Of a stretch of DNA of 64,000 nucleotides, positions 55,360 through 64,000 are shown one piece after another (within the stretch, counting starts at the first letter, position 1; the number at the start of each line of letters is the position of its first letter). Origin of the DNA: Micromussa lordhowensis (taxonomy: Eukaryota; Cnidaria; Anthozoa; Scleractinia; Lobophylliidae); contig OZ026595.1 of NCBI GenBank assembly GCA_964020085.1, forward strand, positions 3,125,201 to 3,189,200, given 5' to 3'. The position numbers were made by a program, and so were the translations under genes. The notes beneath the pieces are model-generated. The model did not search any database and was not told the DNA's origin. It saw nothing but the letters and a program-made list of their open reading frames with translations.

Positions 55360-58300
55360 ATCGGGTTCCTCCAAACAAATATTTTTTTAAAATTTCGCAA
55401 ATTTCAGCCTCGATATTCTTATAAAACATACTCTCATAAAAACGAGCGTTGACAATTTCTAGTGGCTCTATGTTTTTCTCATAAACGAAGCCATCATCAG
55501 CGCTTCTCTTTCTTTCTCATTTGACTGGGGTACAGGAAATTCTTTAAAGTTATATAAAAATTGACTGTAAATTAAGTCTACTCAATTGAACTAAAAATCG
55601 AGTTCGTGTAGGGTGAAATGTGCCAAGAAATTTTCACTCACAGTTTCTGTACCTCAGGCCAAAGTGTGTTCTGATGAAGAATATCTTCCGTTGGAGGTTC
55701 TGAAAAGTTACAAGAGAGGTTAAGAGGACAGATCATGAAAGACAGTAATTAAATGAAATATCCTCAGCGGAGCTGGCTTACTTCTACAACACTAGAGAGG
55801 AGGACTCGATTTTTGTACTTGTAAGGTCAATATGGTCAAACTATCATTTCTCGTTACTGGTTGATACTCGTTTCATTTACTGTAGGCTCTGAGAATTTGA
55901 CAGTACATCAATACACGTCATAACGTTCTTCCTGAATCGATTCTACGGCCATTCTTATTATAACAAAATCTCGAGACAGTCTGATTACTTGACAGAGTTC
56001 CTTGTAGTCTGGATGCGTGAACTAGCTAAGAAACCTTGTATTTGTCTCTCTTTACCACAGAACTCAAAGAAATTTTAGGTCAAACCGGCCACTCACATGC
56101 AAGCAATCTCACCCCCATGCGACTTTTCCCGCGCTTTCAACTTAATGCAAGTTCTCCGCCGCTTGCTACAGGATAGGTTTTCCCGCGCTTTCGTTTCCCA
56201 CGGTTTTCGTCACGAGTTCTTCTGCGCTTGCCACGAGCCACTACTGGGTTTTCCACCACTAGATTTTCCCGCGTTTTTCACAGGACAGTTCTGATTGGCG
56301 CAGTGTTAGCTTCTGTCGTTTACAAGGAGTCGCAAGTAAACAGCTCTAAGAAACATTAAAACAAGATTATAAATATGATTTCAACCTTTTAATGAAACTG
56401 GTGTGAACGGTGCTGGCTCCTCGCTTGCAAAAGCAGATGACTTCATAGGCCTCGCTGGGTCAACCAGGTCTCTTCTCAGGCTGTCCATGTCACCTATAAA
56501 CACAACACGTTGAAATAATTTTGATTACTGTGAGAGACTAAGTCAAGAAAAACTCTTAGTGTGCTTAATTTTTTCCCGCTCGTCTGAGACTGGATCCGAA
56601 AAGTTCCATACTGATGACGTAGCTTCTTCATTATCCGTTCAACGTCTCTGATTGGTTCTCACTCGGGTTTGAATTTTCGCGCGCAAATAACAATCAAACC
56701 AATCAGACACAACAAAGGGGATATCAGACACGCAACACGGGCCTCTGTAAAGCTACGTCATCAGTATGGAATTTCTTGGTTCCAGTCTCTCAAGTGGCGC
56801 CTTTTTCTAGGTAACGTAAGATTTTAACTATTGTAGTGCCGTGGATAAGTAGGCAGATTAATCTGCTCCTAAAAAAGCAGCTTTCTCACTTCACGCTTTC
56901 CTTCGTCTTTGATGCGTAATCTGCACGTACCAAAAACGATTGTTTTTCCAGATCGCTCAAATTAATTTGTCGCCAAAAAGAAACATTGACGCGAACTTCA
57001 AAACATGGCTTTGAACAACAATGCAAAAAGAAAGAAGGAAAATCTACAAATTTCTAAATTGCTAGCACTCAGTCTCTCACCTTCATAGACAGCTTTGTTG
57101 GAAAGTCCAAGGGCAGGTACACTGGCTCCTACTGGCAAACTATCAGCCATCTGAAGTCAAGTTATAGCAAGCCATTTGTTAGCTAATCTAGGGACCAAAG
57201 GTCCGGATCAAAATGTCCACATCAGAGAGGTGCAGTTATCATAGGTCAAAGACATGAAATTCTTTAATTCCAAGATTGCTAGCTATTTACATGTACCTCA
57301 TCGTTATCTTTCACTCTGCAAAGTCCTTGAAATGTCTCCATGAACTGACGAGGGGCACTGAATATTCTTAGGACCTGAAACGAGAAAGTAATGAGACTTT
57401 CATTAGAAAAACAAGCGTTTAACTTAGTCTATTGCAGTCTCTGGCCTCAACACCTGAGATATTACAGTAGTATCATAGCTGCCCGAACTCTCCGCTCTAG
57501 TAGCGAAAATCAGACTTCATACCACGCACACACCTGAAACTTTCAAATTCTGAGCCTCAAAGGCCTTTAACTCCTTGCATGTCTCACTCAGTTTTTGCGA
57601 TAATATATACGAGATCAATCGCCGGGCTAAAATATAATTATTTTAAACCAAAGGCTGAAGAAAGGTATTTTTTAAACTAATTTTCGGATTTTATCAATTC
57701 TTTTGAAATCTTTTAGCGCGTATAAGTTGTATTTGTAGCTGTTCACCTCTTAGAAGAGCAAATGTTTCACTTTGGATTTGCTGATAAAACCGTTATCATC
57801 ATCATCATTATTATTATTTATTTATTTAACAAATAAAGAAGCCTAAGCCGTGTATTACACTGTGATAAAACACGACGGGCATTTGAGAACACGAGGGAAA
57901 TGTCCGGCGTGTTCTCCATTTTGCCTTATGATATAGATTTTACACGCTGCGAGTAGAAACAACAAAAGCGCACAGATCGACAAACTGACGTAGTTTAACA
58001 CCACTAAAGTGCTACATGCCTCGCCTTCAAAACTTTCTGCTGCTTCGCAGATAACTCAAATCACAAATTTCTTCAAGAAAACGTTTTTCGCCATCTCTAA
58101 CAAAAAAATTAATGTTGATTTGAGGTAATAAACCGAAAAACAATAAAGCAGGCTTTTTCTATGTTTTATACTGTTATAAAACATGGGGTTTTGACCAATC
58201 AAAGCGCGCGCAGGGTCCTTTATATTTAACAATTAGATTATGAGCTCGAGATTTCTATCGCGTGATAGTTGACGAGGGCGCAGCCCGAGTCAACTATCGC

Positions 58301-61300
58301 GCGATAGAAATCGAGAGCAAATAATCTAATTGTTTTAGTATAAATCTACTAGTCGTTCAAAACTTAATCTAAATCCTCTTCTTAACACTTCGAAAACGCC
58401 AAGAAACGGCCGTCAGTTTGTTAACAAGTGCACACTGTTACGCTACTCACTATCTATCACAGAATAGATAGTGAGTAGCGTAGCCAATCAGAGAACGGCA
58501 TTCGTGATAGAACGCTAGTAGATTTATACTAAATTATAATATTAAGTGAGTAGTTAAAACAATGTACACGCGTAGACATGTGTACATGTCGTACATGTAT
58601 ACATGACATGTGTACATGGTTCGTTTCCTGCCATGCCCCAAACAAATCAATTAAATAATAAGAAATAAAATGCCTCTACCTTTTCGTCGGCTCCAGATGC
58701 CAGTCTGTATCTACCGAGCATGCTCAAACACTGCATGTCATAGCCATGGACTTGTGGACGAGCTATTTCACACCACAAGGACTGCTGGGAAAACCACAAC
58801 AAATAATGAAGTAAAAACACATGCATATGTAAGAAAGCGAAAGACAGCATAACCAAGCATTTACTGGCGTTGGTTGGGCCCATAATATATAAAAAAAACC
58901 ATTAAAAACATCAAAAAGACAAAAACAAAACAGGTAAATGCAATTGAGTATTTATTAAAATGGAGCTTTAAAACCTCTGTTGATACATTGATGGGTCTCC
59001 GTCCTCCACTCCTGGTAAACATGTGCGCCCAAGTTACGAATTTATCGATGTTTTTTTTCAGACCGCCTTCGTGAAAGTTCAACTGAAAATGTCCACCAAA
59101 CATGAGATGAAAAGAGTTCTACTTCACAAAAAAACTGTTTTCTTTAATTTTGTGCGTTGTTTTCAAAAAGCACGTCGCCGAGAAAAATTCGTATGTGGTC
59201 CATCTTAGCGGATGGCTTAGGGAAGCAATTAGAATTCTCATTTTCATCGTGGACTAACTGGTTCGCTAAATATAAATAAGCATTTTTAACTACTTATTAA
59301 CCGAGAGTGAGGTCTTTACGGGAAAATCTTGGACCGAGACCTTGCCGTATTGACCGAGCGATATAATTTGATTTCCTTTGTTTTGTTACCCAAAGCCTCG
59401 TAGCCAAGTTTGAATTTGAGTACATTGAAAATGGCCTATCCTGTGGGAGTTGAATTCTGCTAATGGAAACACTTTTGTTCCAATGAACTTGTAAGACTGC
59501 TGCAGGCCACGTGAGTGAAAACACTGTATAGCTGAAACTCTTGGTACTTCATGCATCTTAGTTCAACAATTTCCAGAGTCCAGAAACAGGCTTTATTAAT
59601 TGCAATTGTATGTTGCTTTACATATACACCTCACGTCTTCACAAGTATACACACAGTCTAGATCTTCTTAATTCGATTTTTTCCTAGCAGAACGAGATGC
59701 AAAAAAGAAAAACAGAGGCCGAGCCTATAGTACTGTACTTAGCTCTTATTAACCGAGCAGGAGGTCTGTATGGGAGAATCTTGACCGAGGTCGTGAGTAC
59801 AGACCGAACGCAGTGAGGTCTGTACACAAGACCGAGGTCAAGATTCTCCCATACAGACCGACTAAGCTCGGTTAATAAGATGTTTATTATATGGCGCAAA
59901 CAAGAACAATTTGATTCGTTTGATATAACTGGTTTGTACTAACTGACATTTTGCTTGCGAACAGTGATGAGCTGAACAAACTTTGCTTGTCCTCTTTACT
60001 TTGTTTTCTCATCAGGTTTTTTGGCACTTCCGTAAATAAATATTGTTAGAAGAAAATAGCCAACATTTTTGCATTTCAGTTTGCAACTTTTTCACCGCAA
60101 CTTTTTTACCGGTCTAGATGGGAAAATCTAGACCGCTTCCAATATCGATTTCAGCCAATCAAATTCGTGAATTCGGTAGTTCCCAGTCCTTCTGAGACAC
60201 AGCCATATAATAAATATCGATAGTAGCATACCAATATCTCAATACTTCACCTGTCGTCCGTGTTGTTTCCACGGAGCGTGCAATCTGCTTGTCTGATCAC
60301 TGCTGACGCTCACAAGAAACTGTCCATCCACAGGATCCCAGTCAATATCCTATGGTAAGAAGAAATTGGAATGTACAGCACGGTCCTACTGTCTTTAAGA
60401 GGGCGAGAAAAGGCCGGGCGGTGAAACGGAGCAGTCCGCTCTCTGTGAAATGTGTGATGTACAGTAGGACTGGCACAAGCGCTCTTTCCGCGTCCGGTGG
60501 GATTAACGGCTGCCAAAAACTCTCCTCTCGATGAACCGGAAATCGAATTTCCTTTATTCAGCCACGAGTGGCGTATTTTCAAAAGTTCTTTTGCGCTTTT
60601 GGTTCACACCTTAATATGCTTATGTCTGAAGTAATTCTTTTAAAATGTTTTCGTCGTAAGCTGCTTAACTTGATTGAAGTAAGATTGTGTTGAATGGATG
60701 TATGTCACGTTTATAATAAACTAATAGTGTTCCCGGGTTTCTTTTTCAAAAGCTCCAAATTACTCCAAGCCAGCTAAATTTTGTCAAAGATTAGTTGTTT
60801 CCTTCTTTTCGCCACACCCTTGCTGGAATTCGCCATACATGTAAAGACTAGTCTATCGCGGCCGAAAACTTAAAATCTTGCGAGTCTTGACTTCACCTGA
60901 ATTGCAAGCAACTATTGATGTTTCAGCGCTTACTTTTGTTTTTGTAAAAATCCAATAAATTAATTGTGGTTGAATAAGATCGCACTCGATGAATACACAT
61001 GGCCCACTGGACTTGAACGCCTACCGTCGATATCTCTGGTTAACTAACATGTTCACATGATGTGTAAGACTGATAAAACTATTTGAAAAAATATTAAATG
61101 GCTGTTATTATGTGAAGACAACAGAGCTAATCAGCAACGTTTTGGAAGCGCTTTTTTAATCAACGTAAATGACGATTTCGCTTTTGTTGCTTCAGTTTTC
61201 GTACCCCCTTGTGTATTTCATTTTCGCAGTATAAAATTTCACTATGTTAAAGAAACACACACGATGTTAGTAGCCTTTTAAAGCGCAAACAGATAACGAA

Positions 61301-63428
61301 AAGATAGCACAAAAGATAACGACAGAAATCTCTGCCAAGATTGGTTGACAGTTGAAAACAGTTACTCAGTAAAAAGTGTTCTCGCTGAAACAGATTTTCA
61401 GGTCAAGGATTTCTGCAAACTCGGCAAGTACAAGCAAAACTGAACAGACTTAAGTTAATCATTGTTCCGAGAAACTCACGAATTAACTCTATACCAGACC
61501 GGAGTAGAGTGTTTTCTTACTCGAGTCAGCACCACCCAACATGTCGCAACACGTGGCCAAAACGCACGCAACATGTTTCGCCTATCAATGTTACGATACG
61601 TTGCGTTGAAGTACGTATTGCGATCGTTTGGCCGGGGTTTATTCACAGCGCGAGATTGAAACCTTGCTTTCAATTGTGAAAACAACGCTCTTCCCATTAG
61701 CTCAGGACAAAAATTGCACCAGAAACATTGCCGACTCAAATAGATGGGGTGCCGTAGAATTTCTACATGTACGTTCCAGAGTGGAAGTGAGCGGAACCTT
61801 CACGTTTTAGTAGAGCCCAGTCTACTGCATCACACTTTTTTTTCACTCGGACGGCCTCGTTTTAAGCCCCCTGGTATCTTACCTGAACTGGACCAAAGTG
61901 ACCACCAACCGTCACACCAGGCTCCCATCTCTCTTCACTCTGTCAATCAAAAGTAAGCGCAGAGATCTCATTGGTGCATCCACACATGACTTGCTTGTCT
62001 GTGACACATTACTTGATCTTAGCCAATTTTTGATTTCAGCCATAAGGGGTTCGTTTTCTTCCATTTACTTCCTTTTTCTCAAATTTTTTCTTAGCTTTCC
62101 TAGCCAATGGTAGTAATTGACTAGGGATAATTGAAAAATAAGGTGACTCACTGGTAGCCTCCTCCAGGCCTTCAGTGAATTGGGTAGTCCCCTTCACAGC
62201 CGTTGCTAGGGTCGTCACGCAAGACTTGGGAGAAGTGTTGCGTGACGACCCTAATAACGGCTTCGAGGGAGACTATTAGTTGGGCGCAGCGCCAAAAAAC
62301 GGCGGAGCGAAAAAAAAAGGGAGAGAGAGAGGCTTGACTAACTGAGAAGAAGTTAACTAACTGGACGAAAACCAACCACATATACATGTGGTTAAAATCA
62401 AAAATAAACTGAGATCAAAAACTAACTACAACATAGACACCCTTTCGCCTCCATATAAGCTCATAAAGAAGATTATTTTGTCTCGCCTCAAGAGGACGTT
62501 TTTAGTAAGTTAAGCTTCCCATTTTTTCAATTCTCCAATTCATGAATTACACTTCATCTCGATTTTTTTGCAAATGTTTTGATATAAACACTCCAATCCT
62601 ACTCTAAAATAATACGCACTGTACGTGTGCTCACACGTACAAATTATATTATATCCTTGGATTATTTCTTGACTCACGAAACTCGCTGCAAGAACCACAA
62701 TGAAGAGACGTCAATTAAAAGATACCCATTATATCAAAATCTAGCGCCCTAGGTCTGCAGAGCATGCAAAGAACTTTTGCTGCAAAGCCAAATGAAGGCA
62801 CTACACCCTCGGCAGCCATTAAACATACATGCCTATCACACAGATCATAATTTTACTACCAATGGTCGTTTGTACATGTATGCAGTACTTCCGTGTTAAT
62901 ACAAGTGTAGTCGTACATGTTTACCATGAAGATAATCGTGCTATTATTGATGGTTTCTATACACTTACTGGGAGGCATGGTGGCCTCGGTTAGTGCGGAT
63001 GGAGCGACCCAGGTTTGAACCCTGGCCAGAGACACTATGTTGTGTTCTTGGGCAAGACACTTTACTCTGACAGTGCCTCTCTCCACCCAGGTGTATAAAT
63101 GGCGAACCGGTTTACTTAATACTGGGGATAACCCTGCAATGGACTAGCATCCCATCCAGGGGGGAGTAGAAATACTCCTCGTCGCTTCATGCAGGGATAG
63201 GCTCTGGTCAGATCACTTGGCTTGTATATATTATGCAGACCTAACCTTTTACCTACCAAAACACTTACTACACTGTTGTTAGATGGTTTCTACACATACC
63301 GTCGTTGAGATGTTGTTCCACAGATGAAATGCTCCTTGATATCCATGCCCAAGGATGGATTGACCATCAGGACTAAACACAGCTCCACAGAAACCAAGAG
63401 TGGTCCCACCGACTTCACCAACACGGAC
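52072..63428 (-). CDS. ELP2: Elongator complex protein 2 (C-terminal half, 13 exons, 5' end outside the window)
   Basis: Exons in transcript order are 63300-63428, 61883-61939, 60251-60349, 58680-58784, 57297-57374, 57081-57150, 56386-56493, 55642-55699, 54220-54292, 53336-53522, 53043-53161, 52712-52833 and 52072-52201. All have AG/GT borders and agree in phase, giving 444 residues and a TAA at 52072-52074. WD40 blades match ELP2: [92 protein letters not shown] and [16 protein letters not shown]. Length and position fit the second WD40 propeller of the roughly 800-residue family. ELP2 is the double-propeller scaffold of Elongator, which makes the cm5-type side chains on tRNA wobble uridines. 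One donor is the weaker AAG|GTTTGT (exon 54220-54292). The 5' half lies beyond the right edge. Confidence 0.95.
52955..53010 (+). repeat. G-rich tract in an ELP2 intron
   Basis: A run of about 14 G near 52959-52972 is followed by GGGGGAGGGGG at 52991-53001. It lies between ELP2 exons 53043-53161 and 52712-52833, so the pre-mRNA carries a C-rich tract. Confidence 0.85.
53695..54063. repeat. MITE with ATTACTTG ends and repeated TCCGAAA motifs
   Basis: Starts ATTACTTGGAAAAAAAATTC and GGACG, and ends CGTCCGACATTTTTTGCAAGTAAT, an inverted pair of about 24 bp. TCCGA/TCGGA motifs recur about nine times, clustered at both ends. It is in the ELP2 intron between exons 54220-54292 and 53336-53522. Confidence 0.85.
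54778..55068. repeat. Imperfect tandem duplication in an ELP2 intron
   Basis: Units at about 54778-54907 and 54908-55068 share GTGATTTTGCCRGTC, ATGGAGGGAAATCTCTA, TATAATAAAA and ACATCAAAGAAGTAAT in the same order. The second unit has about 30 extra bases. Confidence 0.8.
56575..56800. repeat. MITE with inverted ends (CTGAGACTGGATCC family)
   Basis: The left end CGCTCGTCTGAGACTGGATC..CATACTGATGACGTAGC is inverted at the right as GCTACGTCATCAGTATGG..CCAGTCTCTCAAGTGGCG. The centre includes CTGATTGGTT and CGCGCGCAAAT. A half copy lies at about 8090-8200. Confidence 0.85.
57825..58230 (+). repeat. Composite foldback MITE, copy C (rearranged)
   Basis: Starts TTTAACAAATAAAGAAGCC and ends GACCAATCAAAGCGCGCGCA plus GGGTCC, as in copies A and B. 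Most of the right arm of the inner palindrome is missing (after GGGAAATG), and about 150 bp of other sequence lies before the AATAAAGCAGGC block. Confidence 0.8.
58230..58332. repeat. Foldback element (103-bp palindrome)
   Basis: Arms CAATTAGATTATGAGCTCGA..CTATCGCG and CGCGATAGAAATCGAGAGCA..AATCTAATTG surround GACGAGGGCGCAGCCCGAGTC. It abuts copy C of the composite MITE. Confidence 0.85.
58334..58533. repeat. 200-bp MITE with perfect 19-bp ends and an inner hairpin
   Basis: TTTAGTATAAATCTACTAG at 58334 is repeated inverted at 58515-58533. A second palindrome at 58441-58480 has 17-bp arms (CGCTACTCACTATCTAT). Confidence 0.88.
59745..59879. repeat. 135-bp foldback element (CTTATTAACCGAG family)
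   Basis: Starts CTTATTAACCGAG, ends CTCGGTTAATAAG, with inner arms GGTCTGTATGGGAGAATCTT and its inverse. A diverged left half copy lies at 59290-59350 (CTTATTAACCGAGAGTGAGG). Confidence 0.88.
62184..62274. repeat. Short foldback repeat (GGGTCGTCACGCAA)
   Basis: GCCGTTGCTAGGGTCGTCAC..GCAA and TTGCGTGACGACCCTAATAA..CGGC are inverted around a 15-base centre, with GTCCCCTT / GAGGGAGAC outside. It lies in the ELP2 intron between exons 63300-63428 and 61883-61939. Confidence 0.8.
62969..63280 (+). mobile_element. tRNA-derived SINE in an ELP2 intron
   Basis: The A-box-like TGGCCTCGGTTAGTGCGG and B-box-like GGTTTGAACCC are followed by a body with TTGTGTTCTTGGGCAAGACA, CAGTGCCTCTCTCCACCCAG and GGACTAGCATCCCATCCAGG. 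I recognise this body as that of an abundant SINE in corals and other invertebrates. It is flanked by diverged direct repeats, GATGGTTTCTATACACTTAC (62949) and GATGGTTTCTACACATAC (63282). The right repeat overlaps the splice donor of ELP2 exon 63300-63428. Confidence 0.85.
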
Positions 63429-64000
63429 CTGCATAAGAGTGGAGAAGATCAGTAGTACAACAGTAAGCTACACAATATACATGTAACACAATGTAGGGAC
63501 AGTGGAAGATGCTAGTAAGTAAGAGGTAGGCTTGTACAAGTGTCTCTTAATTCCGCGTTCTCCCAACAGAACCTATGATTACTTGCTGCACACCAGTTGA
63601 ATGCTCTACCACAAAAAGGGGTGGGGGGCTCCCATCACATTAGAGGATGAAAAAGAAACAACAACTTGTGTGATCAATAATAAAATAATTTTTTTAAAGC
63701 TCAGAATGTAGTTTACAAACATTGCACCTTGTACTAACATACATGATCTTGGGGTAGCTACATGCACTGTAGGCTATAGTGTATGAAATGTGAAATACAT
63801 GTATTTCTTATCCAGTGGAGGCAATTATTGTCCACCATAGAGCAGAACTACTTTGTGGAGGATAGAAGCCTGTGAACAGGCCCTCTAGTTGAGGATGGGG
63901 CGAAGAGAAAGCAGGAAGAAAGAGGAGAGAGGAAAGAAGAGAGATAACCACAACCCCATCACATTCCCCCTCGGCCATTTCACTCTCAGCCAGTTACTTT
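63429..64000. other. ELP2 intron, cut by the window edge
   Basis: Intron upstream (in transcript sense) of ELP2 exon 63300-63428. 63895-63950 is purine-rich (GAGAGGAAAGAAGAG). I found no exon before the edge. Confidence 0.6.

Noticed and set aside
62975..63045. tRNA gene on the plus strand
   Set aside because: A- and B-box-like sequences are present, but the cloverleaf is not convincing and the SINE body and flanking repeats follow.

Overview
This is an AT-rich, intron- and transposon-rich animal nuclear DNA window. The gene content (ELP2 with spliceosomal introns, a TPR-CHAT protein, an EF-hand gene) and the many palindromic MITEs and tRNA-derived SINEs fit an anthozoan cnidarian, most likely a stony coral. 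That assignment is an inference from style and family content, not a database match.

Layout, left to right. 1-9.5 kb holds no host gene that I can support. It contains a complete Ty3/Gypsy LTR retrotransposon (1490-6185, minus strand, identical 191-bp LTRs, 5-bp target duplication) that split a foldback MITE; a sister copy of that MITE sits just downstream. 9.5-19.5 kb is a plus-strand gene for which I could chain eight exons with matching splice phases. It encodes a coiled-coil, serine-rich, acidic protein that I do not recognise. 19.5-24.7 kb is non-coding with several MITEs. 24.7-38.9 kb is a plus-strand EF-hand gene whose two EF-hand exons are 13.8 kb apart. Between them lies a decayed L1/Tx1-like LINE (minus strand, 5' truncated), and inside its reverse transcriptase lies a complete BEL/Pao element (26835-33057, identical 306-bp LTRs, 5-bp target duplication). 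The LINE tail abuts the EF-hand coding sequence with no splice donor visible.

38.9-45.3 kb is a field of foldback elements (one a near-perfect 186-bp palindrome) and a SINE. 45.4-49.0 kb is an intronless minus-strand gene for a 1228-residue protein: hydrophobic N-terminus, eleven near-identical 40-residue TPR units plus flanking divergent ones, and a C-terminal CHAT caspase-like domain with an intact His/Cys pair. 52.1-64 kb is the 3' half of a minus-strand Elongator subunit 2 gene (ELP2), thirteen exons in phase, running off the right edge. Its introns carry further MITEs, imperfect duplications, a SINE and a G-rich tract.

The host genes do not form an obvious pathway. The most notable items are the TPR-CHAT gene with its homogenised repeat array, the three-layer insertion (BEL in LINE in EF-hand gene), and the diversity of long foldback elements, several of which share the same short termini but have different arms.
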